This document shows, piece by piece, positions 34,294-50,937 of a stretch of 64,000 nt of DNA. The notes under the pieces were generated by a model. The model saw only the letters and a program-made list of their open reading frames with translations. It was not told the DNA's origin and ran no database searches. Source of the stretch: [Mycobacterium] stephanolepidis (GTDB lineage Bacteria; Actinomycetota; Actinomycetes; Mycobacteriales; Mycobacteriaceae). The position numbers and the translations under genes were made by a program. The stretch is taken from assembly GCF_002356335.1 (NCBI RefSeq), contig NZ_AP018165.1, forward strand, positions 124,001 through 188,000, given 5' to 3'. Within the stretch, counting starts at the first letter, position 1. The number at the start of each line of letters is the position of its first letter.

Positions 34294-36033
34294 CTAGGCG
34301 GCGGGTGCGAACTGTTCTACGGGGGGCGGCGGAGGAGGCGGAGCCGGTGCGGGCGGCGGCGGTGCTGCCGGTGCCGCAGGAGCCGAGAACTGTTCGGGCA
34401 AAGCGCTTTGTGCCACCGGTGCTACTCCGAGGATCTCGCGGGTCTCTCCGTTGATCACGCTTGAGACCCGGCCGCTGGCCCGGTCGTAGATCAGGGAGCC
34501 GTTCTGGAAGTTCTGCACGATGATGTTCGGTTCGCCCACCTCGTCGGTCACCGGGAGCCCCAGCGACCCCCGCTCGAAATCTGTTTCGGCCCAGGCGTGG
34601 TAGATCGCCCCGACGACCGGGTGGGTGCCCGTGCCGGGAGAGAAGTACATGGCGCCATTGCGGAAGGTGGCGAAGCGGGCATCACCGGCGGCCTGTTGCT
34701 CAGTGGATGTGGGTGCACCGAGGGAACTGTCGGTGCTGCCCAAGCGCATCCAGGTGTCATAGATGGCGCCGCCGCGCATCGCGTCGACCAGATCGGGTGG
34801 CTCTCCGTTGGCGGCGCCTGCGGCGATATCGCGCAGGCGGGGTATCAAGCGGTATGCGGCCTCACCCGGGCATTCGGTGTTGCCGACGTCTCGGTGCGTG
34901 AAAATCGTTGGTAGCGTGACGACTTTTCCTCCGGGCACGGTGGTGAAGGGGCCGCCCTCCGACGCCAGGTCCACCTGGCCGCGTGGATCCACTCCGGCGA
35001 GCCGCAGACGCCAGCCCAGCATGCGGCCGGCGGACTGCAGCATTGCGGGAGAGGGCTCTTCGCGAGTGAAGTCGCCGATCAGCGCCAGCCCCCAGCTGTG
35101 CTCGTTGAATCCGCCGGTATGAGCGCCCTGCACGTTGTTGGTGATGCCGCCGAAACGGCCCTCGAAGATCTGTCCGTACTTGTCCACCAGCACGTTGTAG
35201 GCGATGTCGCACCATTTGAGGGTTTTGGTGTGATACGCGTAGATGGCCCGGATGATGGCGGCGGAGTCGTAGGGCGAGTAGTTGTTGCTTCCGGCGGTGT
35301 GGTGGACCACCCCCGCGCGCACGTCCCTGTTGTAAACCGGTGGGCATCGGTCCGATTCGTTGGCTCCCCATTGGGCGCGAGTGATGATGCGCGGGCCTGC
35401 CTGGGGCAACGCTATCGGCGCCGACCAGCGCTCTTCGAACCGCGCACCGTCGGGTGGTGCCAGCTTGGGGCTGATCAAGATGGCGTCGAGCCCGGTAGTC
35501 AGCGGCTGCTCGATGCTGGCCGGCCGGTAACCCAGGCCGGGGTCGCCGCCGCCGGCCTTCGGCGCCTTCACGTTCGCGCCGTATCTGGATTGCACGGCGA
35601 TCTGAGCGGAATGGGTGGAGCCGACGAACACCGGCTCTGTGGCCGCGGGGATGGCCTTGTCCGGGGCCACGGGATCGCCGGACTCAACGGGGTGGAGCTC
35701 GTACCACTGCCCCCAGCCGCCATCAGTCTGTCGCGCCCGCACGGACACATTGACGGAGGCCAGGTCCTCGCCGCGGACCGCGACGAGGCTGAAGGAGTCG
35801 GCCTGTTGGATGTCGTGCACGGTGGCGGGTGTGTTCAGACCGGGAAGTCCGACCTCTGCGGTCAGGACCTCGTGAGTCGCGGAATTCTGTAGTGACTGCG
35901 AGGTGATGGCAGTCTCTTCGGCCTGTTCGGTTTTGAGGTGATCGACCACGCTGACGGTCATTACCGTCGCGGTCGCGGCAAGAGCCAGCGCAAGCTGCCG
36001 TCGCATGGGCATCTTGCTGACTCGTACTGGCAC
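34294..36033 (-). CDS. N-acetylmuramoyl-L-alanine amidase (PGRP domain), Rv3811 homologue
   Basis: 579 residues. Signal/anchor segment near residues 10-30 (RRQLALALAATATVMTV). A PGRP-type amidase-2 domain lies at about 215-390, with zinc ligands in VVHHTAG and FTHRDVGNTECPG. LGFP repeats follow at about 415-540 (LGAPTSTEQ, LGLPVTDEVG). The end is a Pro-rich tail of repeated PPPP. LGFP repeats anchor proteins to the mycolate layer. GTG 36033 has AGGAGAG 6 bases upstream. Cuts the amide between muramic acid and the stem peptide. Confidence 0.9.
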   Translation of the reverse strand: MPVRVSKMPMRRQLALALAATATVMTVSVVDHLKTEQAEETAITSQSLQNSATHEVLTAEVGLPGLNTPATVHDIQQADSFSLVAVRGEDLASVNVSVRARQTDGGWGQWYELHPVESGDPVAPDKAIPAATEPVFVGSTHSAQIAVQSRYGANVKAPKAGGGDPGLGYRPASIEQPLTTGLDAILISPKLAPPDGARFEERWSAPIALPQAGPRIITRAQWGANESDRCPPVYNRDVRAGVVHHTAGSNNYSPYDSAAIIRAIYAYHTKTLKWCDIAYNVLVDKYGQIFEGRFGGITNNVQGAHTGGFNEHSWGLALIGDFTREEPSPAMLQSAGRMLGWRLRLAGVDPRGQVDLASEGGPFTTVPGGKVVTLPTIFTHRDVGNTECPGEAAYRLIPRLRDIAAGAANGEPPDLVDAMRGGAIYDTWMRLGSTDSSLGAPTSTEQQAAGDARFATFRNGAMYFSPGTGTHPVVGAIYHAWAETDFERGSLGLPVTDEVGEPNIIVQNFQNGSLIYDRASGRVSSVINGETREILGVAPVAQSALPEQFSAPAAPAAPPPPAPAPPPPPPPVEQFAPAA

Positions 36034-36176
36034 GTCGTCTCTCCTGGATCACACCGGACGCGCCGCATGGAGCGACACGACCACCAGGGATGTTACGTAT
36101 GGGACAAATGTGACTAGTGATTCGACACGCGTCAAATGTCGATCTTGATATTTGGCGGGTTGGTCACACGCAACGA

Positions 36177-36204
36177 CACCGCAGAGCCTCTGTGCCCTGC
36201 GGTG
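36177..36204 (-). terminator. hairpin after erp, possible terminator
   Basis: CACCGCAG-N12-CTGCGGTG, a perfect 8-bp stem, 29 bases past the erp stop on the minus strand. No clear U-run follows, so it could be an I-shaped mycobacterial terminator or only a stem. Confidence 0.45.
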
Positions 36205-36232
36205 CCGTTTCGCTATCTAGCTTGTGTGTGAC

Positions 36233-37048
36233 TTATCCGGCCGGCGGAGCCGCCGCGGAGGCGGCCGCCGGGATGGCGCCCTTGATGAGGTCAACCGCCT
36301 GGGTGATGCCCAGCTGGTTCACCGCTCCCATCGCGTCGCTGATCAGGCTGCTGCCGCCACCGAGTCCGCTGCCGCCCCCGAGTGCGCTGGGGGTACCGAG
36401 GCCCGCCAGTGAGGGATCGGCAAGCGCCGGGTTGGTCAGTCCGGTGCCGAGCGCCGGGTTCGGCGTGATCGGGACCTCACCACCGGGTGAGGTCAGCCCC
36501 GCGGCCGGATCGGTGAGCGCCGGGTTCACGCCCGTCGGGCCGGTGCCGGTGAGTCCCGGGGTGCTCGCCGGAGCGGCCGGGTTGGTCAGTCCGGGGTTCG
36601 TCAACGCCGGGTCGGTGAGGCTCGGGGTGGTGGTAGCGCCCGGGCTGGTGAGTCCGGGGCTGGTGAGTCCGGGGTTGGTCAACGCCGGGTTGGTCAGCGA
36701 CGACGACGGGCTGGTCAGTCCGCCCGGCGTGGTGAGCCCACCGGGAGAGAGCGCGGGGTTGGCACCGCCGAGGCTGCCGAGCCCCCCGCCACCCAGGCCG
36801 GGGATGTTGAGACCGGACAACCCGGGGATCTGCACGCCGAACTGTGACGTCATTTGTTGAACTGCGCCCATGACCTCACCGGGGAGGTCCGACACGATCG
36901 CGGCCTGCACGAATTCCTGCTGTGAAGGCGCGGGCGCGGCGGCCTGGGTCATGTTGGTCGCGAGGGCAATGGCAAACGGACTTGCGACGGCCAGCGCGGC
37001 GACCGAGCTCAAGGCTGTCGAAAGCCGGCGGCGGCGACTGTTAGGCAC
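36233..37048 (-). CDS. erp: exported repetitive protein Erp (PirG)
   Basis: About 271 residues, homologous to M. tuberculosis Erp (Rv3810). The N-terminal basic and hydrophobic segment (PNSRRRRLSTALSSVAALAV) is the signal. After QQEFVQAAIVSDLPGE comes a central block (about 95-190) of repeated PGLTS/PALTNP units. The hydrophobic C-terminal domain (ISDAMGAVNQLGITQAVDLI) is conserved. Repeat number differs among species. GTG 37048 has GAGGAG 6 bases upstream; the longer open frame is rejected. Surface-exposed protein needed for full virulence and envelope integrity in other mycobacteria. Confidence 0.9.
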   Translation of the reverse strand: MPNSRRRRLSTALSSVAALAVASPFAIALATNMTQAAAPAPSQQEFVQAAIVSDLPGEVMGAVQQMTSQFGVQIPGLSGLNIPGLGGGGLGSLGGANPALSPGGLTTPGGLTSPSSSLTNPALTNPGLTSPGLTSPGATTTPSLTDPALTNPGLTNPAAPASTPGLTGTGPTGVNPALTDPAAGLTSPGGEVPITPNPALGTGLTNPALADPSLAGLGTPSALGGGSGLGGGSSLISDAMGAVNQLGITQAVDLIKGAIPAAASAAAPPAG

Positions 37049-37316
37049 GGAAGTCTCCTCAATATCGGGTCGATCACTTATGGTGTTCTGCGGTTTTGCG
37101 TTTTCTGTCGCGGGATTTCCCGCGGGTGTCGGATCGGCGGATCGGCACCGGAACCGACGCTTTCGATGGTAACCAGAGTTACTGGTGTGACTAATGGGAC
37201 GAAACCAAATCGTGAGCCAATTGCGACCGGATCCGTACCTGCGAACCCGGGTACTCCCGTTCTTCGCGGGGCGGATGTCGCTGTCCGGGGCTTGCGGTAC
37301 CGGTCCAGTACCCTGA

Positions 37317-40469
<3,153 letters not shown>

Positions 40470-40473
<4 letters not shown>

Positions 40474-41033
40474 CCGGTCTGCTGCCGGGCGAGGTGACCG
40501 CGCCCCAGGGGGAGACTGCGGTTCTCGTCGCCGTGCAGTCGGCCCTCGCCGGCCGGCCCGGGGTGCTCAGCACTGCCCGCGGCCTGTCGCACTTCGGCGA
40601 GCACAGCATCGGTTGGGTGGCCGCGGCGCTGATAGGCGCCGCCATCAACTGGAGAGACAAGCCCCGTCGGCGCAGCTGGTTGGCGGCCGGCGCCGGCGCC
40701 TTTGGCGCTCATGCTGCGTCGGTGATCATCAAACGTGTGGTGCGCCGGCGTCGCCCCAGCCATGAGGCGGTGCGGGTGAACGTCGGTACCCCGAGCCGGT
40801 TGAGCTTCCCCTCCTCGCACGCCACCTCGACTGCGGCCGCCGCAGTGCTCTTGGCGCCGCTGACCGGATTGCCGTTGCCTGCTCTGCTGATTCCGCCGAT
40901 GGCGTTGTCGCGGTTGGTTCTTGGCGTGCACTACCCCACAGATGTGGCCGCCGGCGCTGCTCTAGGCGCGCTGATCGGCACGGCCGTTCGCCGGGCGGAC
41001 TCACGCCTGGCGCTCAAGGAGGAACAGGTATGA
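40470..41033 (+). CDS. PAP2-type phosphatase (Rv3807c homologue), candidate decaprenylphosphoryl-phosphoribose phosphatase
   Basis: 187-residue membrane protein. The PAP2 signature is complete: KRVVRRRRPS, then FPSSHAT and SRLVLGVHYPTD with the catalytic His residues. It sits directly before ubiA, which makes decaprenyl-phosphoribose-5-phosphate. A role in removing the 5-phosphate is a standing proposal from context, not proved here. ATG overlaps glfT2 (ATGA). Confidence 0.9.
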
Positions 41034-41944
41034 GCGAGGAGCCGGCACCCACCGCGGGCCCGCCCAAGAATCTTCTTTCGGGGATCATCAAGGCGCTGCG
41101 CCCGCGTCAGTGGGTGAAGAATGTCCTGGTTTTCGCGGCGCCGTTGGCGGCGCTCGGCGACATTTCGCCGCACGACTACCGGGGTATTTTCATCCGGGTC
41201 GCCATCGCCTTTGTCGCCTTCAGCATGGCGGCGTCGTCGATCTACCTGATCAACGACGCCCGCGATGTCGAGGCCGACCGGCTGCACCCCACCAAGCGTT
41301 TCCGGCCTATCGCCGCAGGGGTTTTGCCGATACCCGCCGCGTACGGGCTTGCGGTCGTGTTGGTCGCCGGGTCACTGGGCATCGCCTCTCGGGTCAGCCT
41401 CAACCTGGTCATCGTGATAGCGATCTATATCGCCATTCAGCTGGCCTACTGTTTTGGCCTCAAACACCAGCCGGTCATCGACATCTGCATCGTCTCATCG
41501 GCGTATCTCATTCGGGCGATCGCCGGTGGTGTGGCCGCCGGTGTGTATCTGTCGCAATGGTTCCTGCTGATCATGGCCTTCGGGTCGCTCATGATGACCG
41601 CGGGTAAGCGCTATGCCGAATTGCAGATCGTCGAGAAGACCGGTGCCAAGATCCGTAAGTCGCTCGAGGGGTACACATCCAGTTACCTGCGGTTCGTCTG
41701 GACGCTGTCGGCCACCGCGATCGTGGTCTGCTACGGGCTGTGGGCCTTCGAACGTGACCACCGCGCCGGATCCTGGTTTGTGGCATCGATGATCCCGTTC
41801 ACCATCGCCATCCTGCGTTACGCGGTCGATGTCGATGGGGGCGAGGCGGGCGAGCCCGAGGAGATCGCTCTGGGGGACAGGGTGTTGCAATTCCTGTTCG
41901 TCGCATGGATCGGATCGCTCGGTGCGGCCTTCTACTTCTCCTAA
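41030..41944 (+). CDS. ubiA: decaprenyl-phosphate phosphoribosyltransferase (UbiA family)
   Basis: 304 residues, polytopic UbiA-type. The first acidic motif is NDARDVEADRLHPTKRFRP, with a second conserved stretch AYLIRAIAGG. Orthologue of Rv3806c, which joins phosphoribosyl pyrophosphate to decaprenyl phosphate, the first step toward the arabinan donor. Its ATG overlaps the PAP2 gene by 4 bases. Confidence 0.95.
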   Translation: MSEEPAPTAGPPKNLLSGIIKALRPRQWVKNVLVFAAPLAALGDISPHDYRGIFIRVAIAFVAFSMAASSIYLINDARDVEADRLHPTKRFRPIAAGVLPIPAAYGLAVVLVAGSLGIASRVSLNLVIVIAIYIAIQLAYCFGLKHQPVIDICIVSSAYLIRAIAGGVAAGVYLSQWFLLIMAFGSLMMTAGKRYAELQIVEKTGAKIRKSLEGYTSSYLRFVWTLSATAIVVCYGLWAFERDHRAGSWFVASMIPFTIAILRYAVDVDGGEAGEPEEIALGDRVLQFLFVAWIGSLGAAFYFS

Positions 41945-43943
41945 CACCCAACCCGGCCCGGGCACGAACGGCCTGACCCGCTTCACGGTGTGGGTCAGCG
42001 TCCTCACCGTGACCGTGTTGTTCGGTTGGGGGGCCTGGCAGCGGCGCTGGATCGCAGATGACGGTCTCATCGTGCTGCGTACCGTGCGAAATCTACTGGC
42101 GGGCAACGGTCCCGTGTTCAACAAGGGAGAACGGGTGGAGGCCAACACCTCCACGGTGTGGACCTACCTGACGTATCTGGGGGGTTGGGCCGGCGGAGGT
42201 ATTCGCCTGGAGTACGTGGCATTGGCCCTGTCGCTGGTGCTCAGCCTGGTCGGCGTCGCGTTGGCGATTCTGGGCACCGCGCGGCTATACGCGCCGCTGC
42301 TTGCCGGGCGTGCCGCGGTCATGGTGCCCGCCGGAATGCTGGTGTACATCGCCATCCCGCCGGCCCGCGATTTCGCCACCTCCGGCCTGGAAAACGGTTT
42401 GGTGCTGGCATATTTGGGCGGACTGTGGCTCATGATGGTGATCTGGGCGCAGGCCGTGCGCGCGCCCGTGACCCTTGATCGACGCGGCGGCCCACACCAG
42501 CCGGTAGACCCGCGGATCGTGCACGCCGACCGAAAAGACCAGAAAGACGTTCTCAGTCGACGATTCACCGTAGGGCTGGCCTTCATGGCCGGGCTGAGCG
42601 TGCTGATCCGTCCGGAGCTGGCCCTCGTCGGGGGTGGCTTCCTGGTGATGATGCTGATCGCCGCCCGCGGGTTCACCAGCCGGGTGTACATCGTGGCGGC
42701 CGGCGGAGCGCTGCCCGTGCTGTACCAGATTTTCCGGATGGGCTACTACGGCCTCTTGGTGCCGAGTACGGCGATCGCCAAGGACGCCTCGGGCTCCAAA
42801 TGGGGACAGGGTTTCGTCTACCTGCAAAACATGAACTCCCCGTACCTCATCTGGGTGCCGACGGTGCTGCTCATCGCGCTCGGTGTGGCTGCCTATCAGG
42901 CCCGCCGAGGTCAATGGTGGGTGCGTCAGGTGGCTGCCCCCGGTTACGGGTGGTTGGCGCGGCTTGTCCAAAACCCCACCGCCGTAGTCATTTTCATGCT
43001 TGCAAGCGGATTCGTCCAGGGTGTGTACTGGATCCGTCAAGGCGGGGACTTCATGCACGCGCGCGTGCTGTTGACCCCGGTGTTCTGCATGCTGCTCCCC
43101 ATCGCGGTGGTTCCGCTGGCGGCGCCGGACAGTGCGGCCTTCACGCCCAAGCGGGCTCGTCTGCTCACCGGGGCCACCATCGCGCTTTTCGCGGGTATCG
43201 CCGGTTGGGCGTTGTGGGTGGCGAACTCGCCGGGCATGGGAGGTGACGGCACCAAGGTCACCTACAGCGGCATCGTCGACGAGCGGCGCTTCTACGCGCA
43301 GGCGACCGGCGTCGCGCATCCGCTGACCGCCGCGGACTACCTGAACTACCCGCGTATGCGGGCCGTGCTGGTGGCGATCGATAACACCCCAGATGGCGCT
43401 TTGTTGCTGCCGTCGGGGAACTACGACCAGTGGGATGTGGTGCCGGCCATTCCGCCGCCACCCCCGATCCCACACGATTACCGCGGGCCGCATGCGGTCC
43501 TGTTCACCAACTTGGGCATGCTCGGCATGAACCTGGGTCTGGATGTGCGGATCGTGGACCAAATCGGGTTGGCCAATCCGTTGGCCGCGCACACCACGCG
43601 CATCACGGATGGACGTATCGGCCACGACAAGGATCTGTTCCCGGAGTGGATGATTGCCGACGGGCCCTGGCTCAAGCGGTACCCGTACATCCCGCGGTAT
43701 CTGAGCCAGGACTGGGTCGCCGAGGCCGTGGAGGCGCTCACATGCCCGCGGACCGAAGCGATGTTGGGTTCGATACGTCGGCCTCTCTCACCTCGGCTTT
43801 TCGTGTCGAACGTGGTGCACTCCGCGGAGTTCACCACGTACCGGTTCGACCGTGTTCCCCGTCTTGAGCTGGCTCGATGCGGTCTGCCGATGCCGAAGCT
43901 GGATACCCCGCCGTACACTGGGCTTCCGGCGACCGGTCCCTAG
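41922..43943 (+). CDS. aftB: arabinofuranosyltransferase AftB
   Basis: About 673 residues; GT-C enzyme with about ten membrane helices and a C-terminal extracytoplasmic domain. RRWIADDGLIVLR carries the DD pair, and GERVEANTSTVWTY and TYSGIVDERRFYAQATG match Rv3805c closely. It adds the terminal beta-(1-2)-linked arabinofuranose to arabinan. The start is uncertain: GTG 41922 lies 23 bases inside ubiA, GTG 41988 gives a protein closer to the M. tuberculosis length. Confidence 0.93.
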   Translation: MRPSTSPNTQPGPGTNGLTRFTVWVSVLTVTVLFGWGAWQRRWIADDGLIVLRTVRNLLAGNGPVFNKGERVEANTSTVWTYLTYLGGWAGGGIRLEYVALALSLVLSLVGVALAILGTARLYAPLLAGRAAVMVPAGMLVYIAIPPARDFATSGLENGLVLAYLGGLWLMMVIWAQAVRAPVTLDRRGGPHQPVDPRIVHADRKDQKDVLSRRFTVGLAFMAGLSVLIRPELALVGGGFLVMMLIAARGFTSRVYIVAAGGALPVLYQIFRMGYYGLLVPSTAIAKDASGSKWGQGFVYLQNMNSPYLIWVPTVLLIALGVAAYQARRGQWWVRQVAAPGYGWLARLVQNPTAVVIFMLASGFVQGVYWIRQGGDFMHARVLLTPVFCMLLPIAVVPLAAPDSAAFTPKRARLLTGATIALFAGIAGWALWVANSPGMGGDGTKVTYSGIVDERRFYAQATGVAHPLTAADYLNYPRMRAVLVAIDNTPDGALLLPSGNYDQWDVVPAIPPPPPIPHDYRGPHAVLFTNLGMLGMNLGLDVRIVDQIGLANPLAAHTTRITDGRIGHDKDLFPEWMIADGPWLKRYPYIPRYLSQDWVAEAVEALTCPRTEAMLGSIRRPLSPRLFVSNVVHSAEFTTYRFDRVPRLELARCGLPMPKLDTPPYTGLPATGP

Positions 43944-44018
43944 AGCGTTCCCGTCCGGGTCCTCGAAGCGATCGCGCCGGCGGGTTTCTGTGTCCGAATC
44001 GAGATCCCAATTAGGTAA

Positions 44019-45107
<1,089 letters not shown>

Positions 45108-45169
45108 GGGCTCGGGGCACCTTGAGAAGGTCCGCAGGCGCACATGGTGATGGTGCTGACAGGTCCAGA

Positions 45170-45185
45170 GATGTGGTTGACTACC
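45170..45185 (+). repeat. 16-base promoter-region repeat, copy 1
   Basis: GATGTGGTTGACTACC, identical to 46395-46410. It contains TTGACT, a good -35 hexamer, and stands 82 bases before the second antigen 85 ATG. It marks the duplicated upstream region of copies 2 and 3. Confidence 0.7.
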
Positions 45186-45267
45186 GCGCGAGTATGCGAT
45201 GGGCGTCCATCAAATCCCTTGACCTGCGCGTGGGAAATCGATTGAAACAGATGGGAAAACGAAGTAA

Positions 45268-46248
<981 letters not shown>

Positions 46249-46261
46249 GCATAAGCAGTCA

Positions 46262-46307
46262 AAAGAGCGGTGGCCACCCTGTCTTTGGCAGGTGGCCACC
46301 GCTCTTT
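46262..46307 (+). terminator. strong intrinsic terminator
   Basis: A 17-bp perfect stem: AAAGAGCGGTGGCCACC, 12-base loop, GGTGGCCACCGCTCTTT, followed by T-rich CGTCTTTCG. It ends the antigen 85 copy 2 transcript 14 bases after its stop. Confidence 0.92.
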
Positions 46308-46394
46308 CGTCTTTCGCCGGATTGTGTCTCAAGACCACATCAGTCCGGTTGCGGACCACCAACAACCGTGACGGGATGTGTTGACAGCCGTCCT

Positions 46395-46410
46395 GATGTG
46401 GTTGACTACC
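46395..46410 (+). repeat. 16-base promoter-region repeat, copy 2
   Basis: GATGTGGTTGACTACC, identical to 45170-45185, and 70 bases before the copy 3 ATG. The flanks have diverged, so this core may be kept by selection, for example as the -35 region or an activator site. Confidence 0.7.
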
Positions 46411-46459
46411 TCGGGGACCCCACAGGATGTCTGTCGGCCTGACATGTAACGCCGACTGA

Positions 46460-47461
<1,002 letters not shown>

Positions 47462-47482
47462 GTATCACTGACAATCGCGAAG

Positions 47483-47511
47483 GCGGCGGCCACTTCGGTG
47501 GTCGCCGCTTT
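47483..47511 (+). terminator. intrinsic terminator with TTCG loop
   Basis: GCGGCGGCCAC, TTCG loop, GTGGTCGCCGC (one G-U pair), then TTTCGTTGTTTC. It lies 21 bases past the stop of antigen 85 copy 3. Confidence 0.88.
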
Positions 47512-47674
47512 CGTTGTTTCGGGGATGGCCGACGGCCACAATCGAGTAACAAATTCTGTGCTGTGACGATCATTTGCGCAGGTGCAGGTGGCATCGGTTC
47601 GGTAGCCTCGCTCGGGGCTCCCGGTACCGTGGAGCAAGCTGCGAGACCGCACGTCACGAACGGCCAGGAGACAC

Positions 47675-48685
47675 ATGCCCAAGACCTCGAGTAGTAAACG
47701 GCACCGGATTCTCGGTTTGGCCGCGGCGCTGGCCGTTGCCGTCGTCGTCATCCTGGTGATCGCGATTGTCGTGGTCATCGTCCGCAGGCCCGACGACGTC
47801 ACACCGCCCGCGGGGCAGGTGACGACGACGACACCGCCGTTGACTCGTCCCGGCCAGAAGCCGCGGCCGGCTTTCCAGAGCGCCGACTGCCCCGATGTGC
47901 AGGCGCTCATCATCCCGGGTACCTGGGAGTCATCACGCACCGACGACCCGCTCAACCCGACAGAGTTCCCGCGATCACTGCTGCTGAACGTCTCCCGGCC
48001 GATCACCGAGAAGTTCGACAAGGCCCGGCTGGAGACCTGGACGGTGCCGTACACCGCCCAATTCCACAACCCGTTCGCCAACGACAACCAGATGTCGTAC
48101 AACGACAGCCGTAAGGAAGGCACCGACCGGGCGCTCAAACAGCTCTCCGAGATGTACGACCGGTGCCCGCTCACCAGCTATGTTCTGGTTGGTTTCTCGC
48201 AGGGCGCGGTGATCGCCGGTGACATCGCCAATCAGATCGGAAACGGCGAGGGACCCGTCGACCAGGACCTGGTGCTCGGCGTGACCTTGATCGCAGACGG
48301 CCGCCGTCAGGACGGGGTCGGACTGTCGCCAGGACCCAACCCGCCCGGGCAGGGCGCCGAGGTCACCCTGGGCGATCTGGGGGTGCTGGATTCCTTCGGC
48401 CTGAAGATGTCGGGCCCGCGTGCCGGTGGATTCGGTGAGCTCAGCGATCGCACCAACCAGATCTGTGGGACCGGTGACCTCATCTGTGCGGCGCCGCCGG
48501 ACGCCTTCAACATCTCCAACCTGGGTAAGACGCTGGACATTCTCTCCGGGGGCGCGGGTGCTCCGGTGCACGCGCTGTACGCCACGCCGGAGTTTTGGCA
48601 GATTGACGGCCAGCCTGCGACGGTATGGACCACCAACTGGGCCGAGGGGCTCATCGAGAAGGCGCCCCACCCCAAGCACGGCTGA
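47675..48685 (+). CDS. cutinase-like envelope lipase, Culp6 (Rv3802c) homologue
   Basis: 336 residues. N-terminal membrane anchor ([20 protein letters not shown]), then a Thr/Pro-rich linker and a cutinase fold. Nucleophile Ser in VGFSQGAV, Asp in [12 protein letters not shown] and His in APVHALY. Two Cys pairs are conserved. Rv3802c is a phospholipase/thioesterase located between fadD32 and the antigen 85 genes in M. tuberculosis, and essential there. ATG 47675 has AGGAGA upstream. Confidence 0.92.
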   Translation: MPKTSSSKRHRILGLAAALAVAVVVILVIAIVVVIVRRPDDVTPPAGQVTTTTPPLTRPGQKPRPAFQSADCPDVQALIIPGTWESSRTDDPLNPTEFPRSLLLNVSRPITEKFDKARLETWTVPYTAQFHNPFANDNQMSYNDSRKEGTDRALKQLSEMYDRCPLTSYVLVGFSQGAVIAGDIANQIGNGEGPVDQDLVLGVTLIADGRRQDGVGLSPGPNPPGQGAEVTLGDLGVLDSFGLKMSGPRAGGFGELSDRTNQICGTGDLICAAPPDAFNISNLGKTLDILSGGAGAPVHALYATPEFWQIDGQPATVWTTNWAEGLIEKAPHPKHG

Positions 48686-48974
48686 CAAGCGTCGATGTCA
48701 TCTTCGCAACAGGGCGCCGAGATATTTGGAGGGCACGGTACGCTCGCCTAAGATTAAGAGAAAAATAAGACTGTAAGCCGTTCGCGGGGTCGAGTGATTT
48801 TGGCTGGCCGACGCTGACCGATAATCTCGTCGCGAATGGCCGCCTGAGCTGCCGTAGTACGCGATCGCCTCTCGGTACGATCATCGAGGATTTGACGTTC
48901 GCGATGACGCGTGCTCGCGAATGCCTCAGGCCCGCGAAACGCGCATCATGCGCCGTCATAGGAGAGAAGCACAC

Positions 48975-50888
48975 ATGGCGTTCGACAACCCGTTCCTCGA
49001 CTCGGCGGGCCACATCAAGTTCCCCGAGGACGGGAGCATCGTTGGCCACGTCGAAGGTTGGGCGGAGTCGCAAGGCGACAGCCTGGCCTACCGGTTCCTC
49101 GACTTCTCCACAGAGCGCGATGGTGCCTACATCGACATCACCTGGTCACAGTTCGGCGCGCGCAACCGTGCCGTCGCGGCTCGCCTGCAGCAGGTGACCA
49201 AGCCGGGCGACCGTGTCGCCATCCTGGCCCCGCAGAGCCTTGACTACCTCGTCGCACATTTCGGTGCGCTCTACGCCGGTGCGATCTCGGTCCCGTTGTT
49301 CGATCCCAGCGAGGCCGGCCATGCGGGCCGTCTGCACGCGGTACTCGACGACTGCCAGCCATCCGCGGTGCTCACCACGACCGATTGCGCCGAAGGGGTG
49401 CGGAAGTTCTTCCGGAACCGTCCCCCCAAGGAGCGTCCCCGTGTGATCGCGGTGGACGCGATTCCCGAGGACGTCGGGCAGACCTGGGTGGAGCCCGTGG
49501 CCACCAAGGACACCATCGCGTACCTGCAGTACACCTCGGGCTCGACCCGCGCGCCGGCCGGTGTGCAGATCACTCACCTGTCGCTGGCCACCAACCTGCT
49601 GCAGCTGGTCGACGCGCTGTCGCAGCAGGAAGGCAAAGACGGTCAGCCCGGTCACCGGGGGACCACCTGGCTGCCGTTCTTCCATGACATGGGCCTGATC
49701 ACGGTGATGGTGCCGTCCATGATCGGTGAGCACATGACGGTGATGAGCCCGGCGGCGTTCATTCGCCGCCCGCTGCGCTGGCTGCGGGAAATGGCGGTCA
49801 AGGGTGACGACCGTTCGGGAACCTTCTCGGCGCTGCCCAACTTCGCCTTCGAGCATTGCGCGCTGCGCGGTCTGCCCAAGGAGGGCGAGCCGCCGCTGGA
49901 CCTGTCGAATGTGTACTCGATCATCAACGGTTCCGAGCCGGTGTCCACGGCCTCGATCAAGAAGTTCTGCGACGCCTTTGAGCCCTATGGCTTTGACCCC
50001 AGGGCCATTCACCCGTCCTACGGCATGGCCGAGGCAACGCTGTTCGTCACCTCGACCATTTGGAACACGGAGCGGGCGCGCGTGCTGCACGTGGACCGCA
50101 CCGAACTCAACGCCGGGCGCATCGTGCAGGTGGAGCCGGGTGCGGACAACTCGGTGACTCAGGTGTCCAGTGGCCGGATGGCCCGGGACGAATGGGGCGT
50201 GATCGTCGACGGCGATACCGCCTCCGAGCTGCCCGACGGACAGATCGGTGAGATCTGGTTGCACGGCAACAACATCGGGTCCGGCTACTGGGGCCGTCCG
50301 GAGGAAACCCGCGAGGCATTCCACAACACGCTCAAGTCGCGGATCTCCGAATCGCACGCCGAGGGTGTGGCAGACGACGCCAACTGGCTCAACACCGGCG
50401 ACCTCGGAGTATGGGTCGACGGCGAGCTGTACATCACCGGCCGCGTCAAGGACCTCATCATCGTGGACGGACGTAACCACTACCCGCAGGATGTGGAGTT
50501 CACCGCGCAGGAGGCCAACAAGGCGCTGCGCCCGGGATATGTGGCCGCGTTCTCGGTGCCGGCCAACCAGCTGCCGCAGGTGGTCTTCGACAATCCGCAT
50601 GCCGGTCTCAAGTACGACCCGGAGGATTCCTCGGAGCAGCTGGTCATCGTGGGCGAGCGCAGCGTCGGCGGACACAAGTCGGATAACCAGGCCGTCGGTG
50701 ACGATGTGCGCGCTGCGATCGCGGTGCGTCACGGTGTGACGGTGCGCGACGTGCTCCTGGTTCCGGCCGGCTCGATCGCCCGGACCTCCAGCGGCAAGAT
50801 CGCCCGCCGCGCCGCCCGGACCAGCTACCTGGACGGCAGCCTGCGCGGCGGATACCAGCAGACCGCATTCCCCGACGACCGGCAGTAA
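48975..50888 (+). CDS. fadD32: long-chain fatty acyl-AMP ligase FadD32
   Basis: 637 residues. The AMP-binding motif is [14 protein letters not shown], with [10 protein letters not shown] and [18 protein letters not shown] as further conserved adenylation elements and a C-terminal Lys in [10 protein letters not shown]. It activates the meromycolic acid as the acyl-AMP and loads it on Pks13. ATG 48975 has AGGAGAG 8 bases upstream and begins as in Rv3801c. The 289-base gap upstream holds an A-rich stretch (48751-48775) but no recognised motif. Confidence 0.97.
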   Translation: MAFDNPFLDSAGHIKFPEDGSIVGHVEGWAESQGDSLAYRFLDFSTERDGAYIDITWSQFGARNRAVAARLQQVTKPGDRVAILAPQSLDYLVAHFGALYAGAISVPLFDPSEAGHAGRLHAVLDDCQPSAVLTTTDCAEGVRKFFRNRPPKERPRVIAVDAIPEDVGQTWVEPVATKDTIAYLQYTSGSTRAPAGVQITHLSLATNLLQLVDALSQQEGKDGQPGHRGTTWLPFFHDMGLITVMVPSMIGEHMTVMSPAAFIRRPLRWLREMAVKGDDRSGTFSALPNFAFEHCALRGLPKEGEPPLDLSNVYSIINGSEPVSTASIKKFCDAFEPYGFDPRAIHPSYGMAEATLFVTSTIWNTERARVLHVDRTELNAGRIVQVEPGADNSVTQVSSGRMARDEWGVIVDGDTASELPDGQIGEIWLHGNNIGSGYWGRPEETREAFHNTLKSRISESHAEGVADDANWLNTGDLGVWVDGELYITGRVKDLIIVDGRNHYPQDVEFTAQEANKALRPGYVAAFSVPANQLPQVVFDNPHAGLKYDPEDSSEQLVIVGERSVGGHKSDNQAVGDDVRAAIAVRHGVTVRDVLLVPAGSIARTSSGKIARRAARTSYLDGSLRGGYQQTAFPDDRQ

Positions 50889-50937
50889 CCGTTCACACAC
50901 GGTCGTCCGTACGCAATACCCCGGAGAGGGCTCGAAC

